Assembly (NCBI GenBank): GCA_963762395.1
Contig: CAVXKL010000004.1
Location: 124,001 to 188,000 of the forward strand
Direction of reading: 5' to 3'
Source of the DNA: JAJZKE01 sp963762395
GTDB taxonomy: Bacteria > Patescibacteriota > Saccharimonadia > Saccharimonadales > UBA4665
Length of the DNA: 64,000 bases
The first letter of the stretch is position 1. Every line of letters begins with the position of its first letter. The translations under genes and the position numbers were made by a program. Positions 41,017 to 49,213 of the stretch are shown here, one piece after another. The notes beneath the pieces were generated by a model that saw only the letters and a program-made list of their open reading frames with translations, did not search any database and had not been told where the DNA came from.

Positions 41017-41439
41017 CTAACCGTGCCAAGTATCCTGCTTAGTGGTGGTAAGTAGTTCAGCGTCAAGCGGTTTAACTACTTTTTGACCCTTAAACTCAAT
41101 ACGGTAGGCTTCGCTTTTTAGCTTTTCACTTAGTATGTCTACTAGCTCAAGTAGTTTTGGGGTTGGTATATCACCAAGACCACGCTTTTTAAGCTCCTCA
41201 CGGACAGCCTCAAGCTGTTCTGACCACATTTGTAGTCGGTGCTGCTGGGTAGCCTTGTAGCGTTCATTTAAGGCTTCACGGGTAATTACTCGTAGGTTCT
41301 GTATATCCAGCTCATAAAGCCTAGCCCACATAATTAAGGTGCTTTTAGACACCTTTAATTGTTTGGCAATTCTATCAAAACTGACATTTTCAGCCCGTAG
41401 TTCAATAAACTTTTCTCTGGTTTTTTGTGTCGCAGCCAC
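41017..41439 (-). CDS. Helix-turn-helix protein
   Basis: 140 aa from a GTG at 41439, which has GAGG 8 nt upstream and a TATAAT box (41464-41459) before that; the frame runs open to 41496. Residues 1-40 hold an HTH of transposase/terminase type: REKFIELRAENVSFDRIAKQ, LKVSKSTLIMWARLY. The remainder is helical with LQMWSEQLEAVREELKKRGL. Probably a DNA-binding control protein of the element. Confidence 0.65.
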   Translation of the reverse strand: MAATQKTREKFIELRAENVSFDRIAKQLKVSKSTLIMWARLYELDIQNLRVITREALNERYKATQQHRLQMWSEQLEAVREELKKRGLGDIPTPKLLELVDILSEKLKSEAYRIEFKGQKVVKPLDAELLTTTKQDTWHG

Positions 41440-41512
41440 CTTAATTACCTCTATATCTATTATACCAATCAATATATGGCTAGAATAGTCCAACAACCCT
41501 GAGTAAAATCTG

Positions 41513-41541
41513 TTGCAAAAGGTGTTTATTCATCTTATGCT
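41513..41541 (+). promoter_or_regulatory. Promoter of the pilin-like cargo gene
   Basis: TTGCAA (41513-41518), 17-bp spacer, TATGCT (41536-41541); a leader of about 30 nt with AAAGGAA precedes the GTG at 41580. Confidence 0.55.
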
Positions 41542-41579
41542 AGGGTCAGAGATTTTAACAACATAAAGGAACAACTCAA

Positions 41580-42224
41580 GTGGGCAAACTAAAAAACAAT
41601 CAAAAAGGCTTCGGCGCAATAGAGATACTACTTGCACTAATTTTCATAGCAATCGTTGCTTTTATAGGGGTATATGTAGTCCACAACCACAACACCAATA
41701 AACCAACAGCGTCCACAACGTCCAGCTCAACCACTAAGACCAGCAATAGTACCTCAACCCAGCCGACAACAAGTCTGACTCTTGCCCAAGCCATTTCACA
41801 AGTAAACTATGTGTACACTAATTACGAAAACGAAGTAATTGGCGGACAAGTCTTACAGGATAAAAGTCAGTGGGCAAATAACAATGTTTCAGCAGCAGAA
41901 GACTTACAGTTTATCAATAATCACAAGACTTGGTTCACGCCAGCATTTATAGCTTGGGCTAGTAATTATGAGACGACCAACACAACCCCAACGGGTGGAG
42001 AGTTCTTAATGTGTGTTAGTGGTAGTGCCGACTTCAATAATGGTTCTTTTATAGCACAGGGTGTTAAAGAAAGCGGAGTAACAGCGAACCTTAACCTAAC
42101 CTACACTACGGGTGGTCAAGGGACGGGTGGTAAAACAACTTACAGTCTACCCATGACTGTAAAAGCAACGAACGCTAACACTTGGGCAATAGATAGCATA
42201 GACACTAGCAGCTGCGGTAGTTAA
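41580..42224 (+). CDS. Exported pilin-like protein of the tRNA-Pro element
   Basis: 214 aa, GTG start with AAGGA upstream. A prepilin-like N terminus: basic leader KLKNNQKG, then FGAIEILLALIFIAIVAFIG with Glu at +5, so a possible prepilin peptidase substrate. A Thr/Ser-rich linker (residues 38-66) leads to a globular domain with one Cys pair (FLMCVSG, TSSCGS). Likely displayed outside the cell. A mobile-element cargo gene; function unknown. Confidence 0.7.
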   Translation: MGKLKNNQKGFGAIEILLALIFIAIVAFIGVYVVHNHNTNKPTASTTSSSTTKTSNSTSTQPTTSLTLAQAISQVNYVYTNYENEVIGGQVLQDKSQWANNNVSAAEDLQFINNHKTWFTPAFIAWASNYETTNTTPTGGEFLMCVSGSADFNNGSFIAQGVKESGVTANLNLTYTTGGQGTGGKTTYSLPMTVKATNANTWAIDSIDTSSCGS

Positions 42225-42274
42225 AACACCAGACCTTTAACGTACTGAAAGATTCGTCAGTCTATTGGTTAAGA

Positions 42275-42463
42275 CTACGACTGAGGTTGGTTAGTGCTGG
42301 GTTCATCATCATTGTCGTCTATATGAGGGCGACCATCAGGGGCAATGTAGTGAGGTGGAGTTTTATTTGGCTCAGGACTACCATCATCTTGGTTTGTGTC
42401 CTTTTTAGGCTTCGGGACATCACTTGGACTACTACTATTAGTGTTCTGCATACCCTCAATCAT
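42275..42463 (-). CDS. Hypothetical disordered 62-aa protein
   Basis: Extremely polar sequence rich in Asp, Pro, Asn and Ser (SPSDVPKPKKDTNQDDGSPE). Its ATG overlaps the stop of the upstream 62-aa frame (ATGA), which supports translation. No family recognised. Confidence 0.4.
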   Translation of the reverse strand: MIEGMQNTNSSSPSDVPKPKKDTNQDDGSPEPNKTPPHYIAPDGRPHIDDNDDEPSTNQPQS

Positions 42464-42648
42464 ATCAAAAACTGCTTGTCTGTAACATGGTTTGGTGTAG
42501 TCAGTGTTTCAATTAACAGGTTTAGACTGGTTAGTTTCTCTCTAAAGTTTTGGTGATTCAGTAACGCTTCGTAGACCTGTAGTAAAATAGGTTCGGCAGC
42601 AGTGTTAGTCTGCCGACCAAAATTCTTACTTTTATTGACCCTTGACAA
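42460..42648 (-). CDS. Hypothetical 62-aa protein, start uncertain
   Basis: Frame opens with TTG at 42648 and reads AEPILLQVYEALLNHQNFRE then KLTSLNLLIETL, a helical pattern. The start lies within the MazEF promoter region and across a tRNA-Pro-like site (42613-42619), so the frame may have been altered by integration. The only support is the ATGA overlap with the next gene. Confidence 0.35.
   Translation of the reverse strand: MSRVNKSKNFGRQTNTAAEPILLQVYEALLNHQNFREKLTSLNLLIETLTTPNHVTDKQFLI
42613..42623 (+). other. Candidate right attachment site of the tRNA-Pro element
   Basis: CCGACCAAAAT is identical to the 3' end of tRNA-Pro(CGG) plus its first downstream bases (45742-45752), and its first seven bases match the end of tRNA-Pro(TGG) (39076-39082). 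With the left end at tRNA-Pro(TGG), the element would be about 3.5 kb. Confidence 0.45.
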
Positions 42649-42670
42649 TGTATATACAATTGTATATCAT
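42642..42670 (+). promoter_or_regulatory. MazEF promoter with palindromic operator
   Basis: TTGACA (42642-42647), 17-bp spacer, TATCAT (42665-42670). The spacer and -10 contain a perfect 16-bp palindrome ATATACAATTGTATAT (42652-42667), the likely binding site of MazE or MazEF. GGAGG lies before the ATG. Confidence 0.8.
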
Positions 42671-42687
42671 GGTAGTGGAGGATAATA

Positions 42688-42936
42688 ATGAAGACTATTT
42701 CAAGTGTAAAGAAATGGGGCAACAGCCTAGCAGTTCGAATACCCATGGTCGTTATTCAGGACCTTGGTTTATCTGAAAATAGCAGCGTCCAGATTATAAG
42801 TAATGGAATAAGTGCTACAATTCAGCCGAATAAGCATAAAAAACCAACTTTAAGAGAGCTAGTTGCTGCAATCACTCCTGAAAATCGACACGATGAGGTT
42901 GATTGGGGCAGACCTGTAGGTAAAGAAATATGGTAG
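42688..42936 (+). CDS. mazE: MazE-like antitoxin (AbrB fold)
   Basis: 82 aa. N-terminal SpoVT/AbrB domain: SVKKWGNSLAVRIPMVVIQD then LGLSENSSVQI. The C-terminal tail (residues 55-82, with NRHDEVDWGRPVGKEIW) is the toxin-neutralising peptide. Good GGAGG ribosome site. Overlaps mazF by 7 nt. Regulates its own palindromic promoter, by analogy with the family. Confidence 0.92.
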   Translation: MKTISSVKKWGNSLAVRIPMVVIQDLGLSENSSVQIISNGISATIQPNKHKKPTLRELVAAITPENRHDEVDWGRPVGKEIW

Positions 42937-43268
42937 CTCGGTATACTCCAGACAAAGGAGATATTGTTTGGCTTAACTTTAGTCCTCAGGAAGGTCACGA
43001 GCAAGCAGGAAACAGACCAGCCTTAATACTCTCACCCGAGAGCTATAATCGAAGTTCTAAACTTATGATAGCTTGCCCGATTACTACGAAAGTAAAAGAA
43101 TATCCGTTCGAAGTACGAATTAAGACCAACAAAATTAATGGCGTTATCCTTGCTGACCAAATCAAGAGTCTGGACTGGAATGCTAGAAAAGTAGAGTTTG
43201 CTGACAGAGCACCCTATGAAGTGGTTGAAAAAACAAAGGAACTAATTCAAAGTCTTTTAGAAGATTAA
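42930..43268 (+). CDS. mazF: MazF-type mRNA interferase toxin
   Basis: 112 aa. PemK/MazF fold: TPDKGDIVWLNFSPQEGHEQ, AGNRPALILSPESYNRSSKL, MIACPITTKVKEYPFEV, VILADQIKSLDWNARKVEF. The conserved Arg after GHEQAGN and the Thr in ITT are the usual active-site residues of this ribosome-independent RNase. Kept in check by MazE. Downstream region to 43435 has no gene. Confidence 0.93.
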   Translation: MVARYTPDKGDIVWLNFSPQEGHEQAGNRPALILSPESYNRSSKLMIACPITTKVKEYPFEVRIKTNKINGVILADQIKSLDWNARKVEFADRAPYEVVEKTKELIQSLLED

Positions 43269-43435
43269 TTTCTTAAAAACGTGTGGCTTTAACCATTCGA
43301 CTTTTAATATTAGGCTATCTAATAGTTACTTAGATGATTTAGGGCGTTGAATAATATACTCAAATAGTCTGAAGAGCCTCCGTGAATACCGACCACATAC
43401 GAAATTATCAGGCCTATCACTTAGAGCAGCATATA

Positions 43436-43924
43436 TCAATCTTTGTTTTCATCTGTAAAGGGGCTTAAAAAGGCTCCAACTAAACGTCCAGCTTGCTCAG
43501 ACAGATTAAAGCGACTTCTTTTTTCTTCTGTTATTTTTTTATGAAGTTTATGTAGCGGATGGGTTGGTTCTACGTTCGTAAGTATCTCCTTAAACTCGTT
43601 ATCAATCTCTTCTAGTTCCTGATCAGTCAACTCCTCGAGGCCAATAAATGTATCACGAGCCTTCTTATTAGCGTTAATTAATTCATTCAGTTTAAGATGT
43701 ATGGCTTTACTATCACGGTTTTGGGTACTTTGGATCGAGAACACCATTATAAATATAATTACATTGGTAATAGCGGCGATAGCAGTTAGCCAAGTATCAG
43801 AGAAGTGGTAATAGGGGCCCGTAATTACCCAGACAAGCACTACGATAATTGCCAGAACAAACGCCCTTGTAGAACCGGCTAGTGATGCGATAGTGGTTGA
43901 AATTTTACGGAAGAAATTTTTCAT
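43436..43924 (-). CDS. Low-affinity iron permease-like protein
   Basis: 162 aa from the ATG at 43924 (MKNFFRKISTTIASLAGST); a start at 43948 is possible. Two spans: about residues 18-36 (AFVLAIIVVLVWVITGP) and 46-64 (AIAAITNVIIFIMVFSI), followed by QSTQNRDSKAIHLKLNELI, the signature of pfam04120. The long acidic C terminus is cytoplasmic. The family name comes from yeast Fet4; a transport role in bacteria is unproven. Confidence 0.85.
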   Translation of the reverse strand: MKNFFRKISTTIASLAGSTRAFVLAIIVVLVWVITGPYYHFSDTWLTAIAAITNVIIFIMVFSIQSTQNRDSKAIHLKLNELINANKKARDTFIGLEELTDQELEEIDNEFKEILTNVEPTHPLHKLHKKITEEKRSRFNLSEQAGRLVGAFLSPFTDENKD

Positions 43925-44115
43925 TTTGTTAATCACATTATAACTCAACGATTAGATTATGCTTACGCTACAGTTTCTAGCAAGTATATTTTAATGTCAG
44001 CTTTTGACTATTTAATAATACCAGCTGACGACTATCTTGATACAGAACCAATAAAACATTGTAAAATTCTACGGTCTCATAGCTTTTACTCAGCTAAATA
44101 GGGCATTATATACAT

Positions 44116-45633
44116 ATGAGCTCGAACTATACCAATCCGTCTGTCGGACGCGACAGACAAAGAGCTAGTCGACGTAAAAGGTTCCAATCCTTTAAACGTC
44201 CCTGGAGCGTAAAAAGAAAAGTAGTTACTATCATCCTTTCTTTAGCCGTCATATTCCTAGGTCTTTCTGGTTGGTTTGGTAGCCGTTTAGTAGGTAGTCT
44301 GGATAAGGTCTTTCACGGCAACATATTTAGTGACGTCCATGCGCTATTTAGCCAAAGCAACCTTAAAGAATCAAGTGGCCGGATAAATATCTTGGTAGCT
44401 GGTGACTCAGCAGACGATCCCGGGCATAGTGGAGCTGACCTGACTGACTCTATAATGCTGCTTAGTATTGATCCTAAGAACCATACTGGTTTTATGCTGA
44501 GTATACCTAGGGACCTTTGGGTCTATATACCTGGGCTTAACTCTTATCAGAAAATCAATGCCGCTAATGACGTAACCAATTTTAGCCAGGCTGGTTATCC
44601 AAATGGCGGCATGGGGCAACTACAGGAAATAGTCCAAACCGACCTGGGTATTCCTGTGGATTACTATGCTCTAGTAAACTATTCCGCCTTTAGAGATGCC
44701 GTAAATGCAGTTGACGGTATAACAGTCGATATTAATAGCCCAGATCCTTATGGTCTATATGACTCTTACACTAATGTTAAGTTGCCAAACGGAGAGGACA
44801 ACTTAAATGGCCAAGTAGCACTAAATCTTGCTAGAGCTAGATGTGATGCCGGCTCAGGAGATATCTGCTACGGTTTTCCAAGCAGCGACTTCACGAGAAC
44901 CATGTACCAGCGGGAAATGGTAGTAGCCATCCTAAAGAAAGCAACTTCGCTAGGTGTTATATCTAATCCCCTGAAGATAACTTCGTTATTTAGCTCTATC
45001 GCCAATAACGTTCAAACCAATCTGTCTTTGCAGAATGTGCTATCTCTCGACCAGGCGGTAAAGGGCATTAGCTTTTCAAATCTCGGATCCTATACATATA
45101 GCAGCAGCGAGGCAGGTAATTCCAACCCTTTACTTATTGGTTATCTCGATCCAGCTTCAGGTCAAGACGGCCTCATACCATCGGCTGGAATAGGTAACTA
45201 CTCCAGTCTTAAAGCATATTTCCTTGGACTAACATCATCAAATCCAGTGGCTAAAGAAGATGCCAGCATCGAAATATTAAATGGCACTAATATTAGCGGA
45301 CTGGCAAAGCAAGAACAGTTGGTACTTGAAAGTAAGGATATCGCTAATGTTTCGATTAGCGATACTATCGGTAATTACACGCCAACATTAATTGTTGATA
45401 ATTCAAATGGTAAAGATCCGCTTACCAAATCTCTCCTAGAATCAATTTTTTCTGGAACTGTTGTCTCATCATCTTCTGGCTCTGCTGAGGCTAAGGAAGC
45501 AGCCCAATATTCAAGTGATAACTTCGTAGTAATACTGGGCCAGAACTTCGCTAATACCCACCCGGTAGGCTCTTCAACTTCCAATTATTCATTAACTGGT
45601 TCAACCACAGGCTCTGACTCCTCTACCAATTAG
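44116..45633 (+). CDS. LCP-family (LytR-CpsA-Psr) protein with LytR_C domain
   Basis: 505 aa. Basic cytoplasmic N terminus, one span (about residues 38-58), then the LCP phosphotransferase domain (about 95-290): NILVAGDSADDPGHSGADLT with the catalytic Asp/Arg set, MLSIPRDLWVYIPGL, KINAANDV, LNGQVALNLARAR. The C-terminal LytR_C domain (about 375-450) contains IEILNGTNISGLA. LCP enzymes attach glycopolymers to peptidoglycan or proteins at the cell surface. Confidence 0.92.
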   Translation: MSSNYTNPSVGRDRQRASRRKRFQSFKRPWSVKRKVVTIILSLAVIFLGLSGWFGSRLVGSLDKVFHGNIFSDVHALFSQSNLKESSGRINILVAGDSADDPGHSGADLTDSIMLLSIDPKNHTGFMLSIPRDLWVYIPGLNSYQKINAANDVTNFSQAGYPNGGMGQLQEIVQTDLGIPVDYYALVNYSAFRDAVNAVDGITVDINSPDPYGLYDSYTNVKLPNGEDNLNGQVALNLARARCDAGSGDICYGFPSSDFTRTMYQREMVVAILKKATSLGVISNPLKITSLFSSIANNVQTNLSLQNVLSLDQAVKGISFSNLGSYTYSSSEAGNSNPLLIGYLDPASGQDGLIPSAGIGNYSSLKAYFLGLTSSNPVAKEDASIEILNGTNISGLAKQEQLVLESKDIANVSISDTIGNYTPTLIVDNSNGKDPLTKSLLESIFSGTVVSSSSGSAEAKEAAQYSSDNFVVILGQNFANTHPVGSSTSNYSLTGSTTGSDSSTN

Positions 45634-45671
45634 TTAACTTAAAGGTATAATGACCAACATAAACTGTCTTA

Positions 45672-45748
45672 CGGGGATTAGCGCAGCTTGGTAGCGCGCC
45701 GCGTTCGGGACGCGGAGGTCGTGGGTTCAAATCCCGCATCCCCGACCA
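45672..45748 (+). tRNA. tRNA-Pro (anticodon CGG), CCA encoded
   Basis: Acceptor CGGGGAT pairs with ATCCCCG; anticodon loop TTCGGGA; T arm GTGGGTTCAAATCCCGC; CCA at 45746-45748. TATAAT at 45646-45651 upstream. VapBC follows immediately: its -35 box begins 10 nt after the CCA. Confidence 0.97.
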
Positions 45749-45757
45749 AAATATCTG

Positions 45758-45786
45758 TTGACAGTGTACACAATAATGTGTACACT
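45758..45786 (+). promoter_or_regulatory. VapBC promoter with palindromic operator, leaderless
   Basis: TTGACA (45758-45763), 17-bp spacer, TACACT (45781-45786), then 6 nt to the ATG. A perfect inverted repeat AGTGTACAC-N6-GTGTACACT (45763-45786) covers the whole spacer and -10 box, an ideal site for a dimeric antitoxin. Confidence 0.85.
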
Positions 45787-45792
45787 ATATAT

Positions 45793-46023
45793 ATGAAGAA
45801 TATAACACTTTCCGCACAAGAAGAACTAATTGAAAAAGCACGTAAAGTTGCCCATGGGCAAAACAGTACGTTGAATACTATGTTTCGAGAATGGTTGGAG
45901 GATGTAAGTGAAAAACAATCATCCAATAGAGATGTTGAGGTAACGCTTAATAATTTATGGAATCGAACGGGCTATTTCAGAATTGGCAAGAGACTTAACC
46001 GTGAAGAAATGAACGAGCGATAA
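45793..46023 (+). CDS. vapB: VapB-like antitoxin
   Basis: 76 aa from the ATG at 45793; a longer frame back into the tRNA gene is an artefact. N-terminal ribbon-helix-helix-like segment: MKNITLSAQEELIEKARKVA, then NSTLNTMFREWLEDVSE. The C terminus (GYFRIGKRLNREEMNER) would bind the toxin. Last base of the stop overlaps the toxin start region (TAATG). Confidence 0.85.
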   Translation: MKNITLSAQEELIEKARKVAHGQNSTLNTMFREWLEDVSEKQSSNRDVEVTLNNLWNRTGYFRIGKRLNREEMNER

Positions 46024-46439
46024 TGAACGCTTTCATCGACACTAATATCTTTCTCTATTCATATGATGAAAGTGATCCAGTAAAAGTTAAAAAAGCTCGA
46101 GAACTGATCCTAAAACTTATCAAGGAACATAGAGGGGTTGTTAGTACGCAAGTAGTACAAGAATTCTGTAACATTGCACTAAAAAAATCTTCCTCACCAT
46201 TAAATCCGGCAGATGTAAATGAAATTTTAAACGAAGTATTATTACCAATACTTGAGCATGTCCCTGACAGCTCTTTCTATAGGAGGGCTCTTAAGACGTA
46301 TGTACGATATTCATTAAGTTTTTATGATTCATTGATTATACAAGCTGCAACTGATTTAAAATGCAGTCTACTATATAGCGAAGACATGCAAAATGGCATG
46401 CAATATAATGGTGTAACGGTGGTTAATCCCTTTATATAA
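46023..46439 (+). CDS. vapC: VapC-like PIN-domain toxin
   Basis: 138 aa. PIN ribonuclease: first acidic residue in MNAFIDTNIFLYSYDE (Asp6), Glu in VSTQVVQEFCNIAL, Asp in LSFYDSLIIQAA, and a C-terminal Asp-containing SEDMQNGMQY. VapC toxins cleave tRNA or rRNA. Translationally coupled to vapB. Confidence 0.92.
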   Translation: MNAFIDTNIFLYSYDESDPVKVKKARELILKLIKEHRGVVSTQVVQEFCNIALKKSSSPLNPADVNEILNEVLLPILEHVPDSSFYRRALKTYVRYSLSFYDSLIIQAATDLKCSLLYSEDMQNGMQYNGVTVVNPFI

Positions 46440-46506
46440 CTATAGAGGGTAAGAGTTATCCTTATGACTCGTACCTTGTGTTAAGAGATGTCCTATACTA
46501 TTTAAG

Positions 46507-47148
46507 ATGCGTTTAATACTGACAACTTTAATTGGTCTAGTGATACTGCTTATTAATGAAGCCTGGTGGCGGATTAAACGGCCTAAAGATGAAATTAGCC
46601 GGAAAGCAGTTCACATCATTTTAGGCTGCTTTATAGCTTTCTGGCCGTACTATTTAAGCTGGATAGATATAGAACTACTGGGTATGGCTGTCTTTATAAG
46701 CATATATATCTCTAAGCACGTAGAATATTTCTCTAGCCATCTTAAGCAATCTAAAGGCATGCGTAATGTCCAGCGTACTACTTGGGGTGAATTCTTTTTT
46801 GCCATATCGGTTACACTCGTGGCATTAATAACCCACGATAAACTGATCTATACCACTGCCATACTATCTGTTGGATTAGCCGACGGACTAGCTCCTATTT
46901 TCGGTACATACTTTGGTAAAAGAAACAGCTACAAAATCTTTAATTCTACTAAGAGTGTTATTGGCAGCCTAACTTTCTTTATTACCTTAATTATCTTATT
47001 GGCTGTTTACCATGCCCATTCTACTCATCCGTCTAATCTACTGTTCTTTCTTATCTTAGCCTTAACAGCCACGGCACTTGAAAATATATCAATACTTGGT
47101 CTAGACAACCTATTCGTGCCACTTCTAATAGCGATTGCTCTTAGATAG
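46507..47148 (+). CDS. Dolichol/phytol-kinase-like membrane protein
   Basis: 213 aa, six or seven spans. Contains EISRKAVHIILGCFIAFWPY and VGLADGLAPIFGTYFGKRNS, then FNSTKSVIGSLTFFITLI, the motifs of CTP-dependent polyprenol/phytol kinases related to CDP-diglyceride synthases. It may phosphorylate an isoprenoid alcohol for the cell-surface carrier pool. TATACT ends 7 nt before the ATG. Convergent with the P-type ATPase gene (8-nt overlap). Confidence 0.8.
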   Translation: MRLILTTLIGLVILLINEAWWRIKRPKDEISRKAVHIILGCFIAFWPYYLSWIDIELLGMAVFISIYISKHVEYFSSHLKQSKGMRNVQRTTWGEFFFAISVTLVALITHDKLIYTTAILSVGLADGLAPIFGTYFGKRNSYKIFNSTKSVIGSLTFFITLIILLAVYHAHSTHPSNLLFFLILALTATALENISILGLDNLFVPLLIAIALR

Positions 47149-48988
47149 TTTCAGATACGTATTTTGTAGTATGAGCTCTTAGGGCATTAAAGATAACAAC
47201 CACATCAACCACTTCCTGCAGGACTGCGCCATAAACAGGTAAGAAATGACCACTAGCAAACACAATCATTAAAATAACACTTAAACCAATGCCAAATAAT
47301 ATACTCTGGCGAGCAATCTTAAAAGTGTGTTTAGCGATTGAGTAAGCAATTGCCACTCGGCTTAAATCATCAAGCATTATTACCATATCGGCTGATTCAC
47401 TGGCAGCAGTTGAGCCTTTAGCGCCAAGAGCAATGCCAATGTCTGAGGCAGCCAATACCGGAGCGTCATTAACACCGTCACCAACAAAAGCAATTGGTCT
47501 ATCCGGATAATTCTCAACAGTGTTTAATTTATCTGCCGGTAGTGCATCGGCCGTTATGTCTTTAATGCCAAGTGAACTTCCGACACTTTCAGCCACCTGT
47601 CTGTTATCTCCAGTAACCAATAAGAAGTGTTCAGCTCCTAGTTTTCTCAGAGACTCAAATGTTTTATTGGCCTCAGGCCTCATCTGGTCTACTAAGTTAA
47701 TATAGCCAACTAACTTATCTGCTAATCCAATAAAAACAATAGTGTTTGCTTGTTTAGTGCGGCTTAGACTTCCGGGCAGCTTTATGCCTTCCTGCTCAAG
47801 CAGTCTTGCCCGGCCAACAACTAACGTCTGGCCTTTTAAGCTTGCCTTAAGACCAAACCCAGCTATTTCCTTAAGGCCTTTAACCTTAACCAATTTCATC
47901 TTTTCTTTTTGGGCTTCAGATATAACAGTCTTAGCAATAACGTGGTTAGAAAACTGTTCTAAGCTGGCGGCATAGGTTAAGACATCCTGATTATTAAAGC
48001 CATTAAAGCTAACCACCTTATTTACCTTTAACTTAGCTGATGTTAAAGTGCCTGTTTTATCAAAAGCAATAGTTTTTGCTTGAGCTAACTGCTCAAGAGC
48101 AGAACCAGTCTTTACAATTATACCTAATCGACTGGCACTGCTCATGCCGGAGATTAAGGCAATTGGTGCTGCCAGTAGCAGCGGACAGGGCGTAGCTACA
48201 ATAATAACCTCCAAAAATCTAATAGCATGTCCCGACAGGGCCCATACACTGCCAGCAATGGCATAGGCGACTAAACTAAACGGAATACTGTATTTATCTG
48301 CCAGCCTAACAAATGGTGCCCTAGAAGCAGCGGCTGACTCGACCAGCTTAATTATTTGCTGGTACTGGCTATCTTGGGCCGAAGCGGTCGATTTAACAGT
48401 TACCGGACTATCTAAGTTAATTGAACCGCTAAGCAGTAATTCTTTTTCACCCTTAGACAGGGGTATACTTTCACCGGTAAGCGAAGATTCATCAAAGCTT
48501 GATTGGCCACTAATTATGACGCCGTCAGTCGGCACTGATTCACCAGGCTTAACAATAAAGACATCACCAATTTTAATTTCACTGGCTTTAACATCGACCT
48601 GCTTCTTGTTTTTAATTAAATGGGCGGATGTTGGCGCATGAGATAAAAGGTTATTAAGTTCACTCAGTGCCCGACGATCAGCATAGTCTTCTAATGATTT
48701 ACCGCTGGTAAGCATGATAACGACGACAATTGCTGCCCAATATTGTCTAAGAAAAACAGCTGCCACAATTGCCGTTGCGGCTAGAATATCTATACCATAA
48801 CTACCGCTTCTTAAATCTGTAATCATTTCCCAAAGCAAAGGAATAACTTCAATAAGTGAAACTGTGCCTAAGATAATATATGTTGCAGTGTGAAGCCCGG
48901 TGAAATATAGGGGCAGAGAAGCCAATAATGCAATAATAGCTAATGAAAACAGTTTCCACTGCCAGATAAATTTACCTATTTTTTTCAA
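47141..48988 (-). CDS. Heavy-metal translocating P-type ATPase (P1B)
   Basis: 615 aa, lacking an N-terminal metal-binding domain. Actuator motif SSFDESSLTGESIPL, metal-site span motif VATPCPLLLAAP (TPC type), phosphorylation loop AFDKTGTLTSAK, nucleotide-binding HP region and hinge AFVGDGVNDAPVLAASDIG. The eight-span layout is compact. The TPC motif occurs in Zn/Cd/Co- and broad-range pumps; the substrate cannot be settled from sequence. Confidence 0.93.
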   Translation of the reverse strand: MKKIGKFIWQWKLFSLAIIALLASLPLYFTGLHTATYIILGTVSLIEVIPLLWEMITDLRSGSYGIDILAATAIVAAVFLRQYWAAIVVVIMLTSGKSLEDYADRRALSELNNLLSHAPTSAHLIKNKKQVDVKASEIKIGDVFIVKPGESVPTDGVIISGQSSFDESSLTGESIPLSKGEKELLLSGSINLDSPVTVKSTASAQDSQYQQIIKLVESAAASRAPFVRLADKYSIPFSLVAYAIAGSVWALSGHAIRFLEVIIVATPCPLLLAAPIALISGMSSASRLGIIVKTGSALEQLAQAKTIAFDKTGTLTSAKLKVNKVVSFNGFNNQDVLTYAASLEQFSNHVIAKTVISEAQKEKMKLVKVKGLKEIAGFGLKASLKGQTLVVGRARLLEQEGIKLPGSLSRTKQANTIVFIGLADKLVGYINLVDQMRPEANKTFESLRKLGAEHFLLVTGDNRQVAESVGSSLGIKDITADALPADKLNTVENYPDRPIAFVGDGVNDAPVLAASDIGIALGAKGSTAASESADMVIMLDDLSRVAIAYSIAKHTFKIARQSILFGIGLSVILMIVFASGHFLPVYGAVLQEVVDVVVIFNALRAHTTKYVSETI

Positions 48989-49158
48989 TTAATCCTCTAG
49001 ATGCACGTTCCCTAAATTATATCAAACGTTGCTGTCTCTTCGGTTGATAATCTTAATCTAAAGAAAGACTCAAAAAACAGAGTCGATAATACTTATACTT
49101 GGGTTCGCCTAGTAAAGGCATTAGAACTTTTTCTAATAGGAAACTCATGGGTAAACTA

Positions 49159-49187
49159 TTGTTAACCTTCGTTTTTAGTGGTATAAT
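49159..49187 (+). promoter_or_regulatory. Promoter of the lipoprotein gene
   Basis: TTGTTA (49159-49164), 17-bp spacer, TATAAT (49182-49187); 26 nt to the ATG at 49214. The rest of 48989-49158 shows no gene. Confidence 0.65.
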
Positions 49188-49213
49188 ATAGATATTAATT
49201 TGTAGGTTAGTAA

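Noticed and set aside
43396..43403. CCGACCA near 43398 as right end of the tRNA-Pro element
   Set aside because: Only seven bases match, expected by chance over several kilobases; the site at 42613 has a longer match with the tRNA-Pro(CGG) context.
39006..45748. The two tRNA-Pro genes as left and right ends of one large element
   Set aside because: They have different anticodons and intact promoters, and the region between 43.4 and 45.6 kb holds ordinary chromosomal genes such as the LCP gene.
45688..45792. Longer start for the VapB-like antitoxin inside tRNA-Pro(CGG)
   Set aside because: The extra 35 residues are tRNA and promoter sequence; the promoter and operator place the start at 45793.
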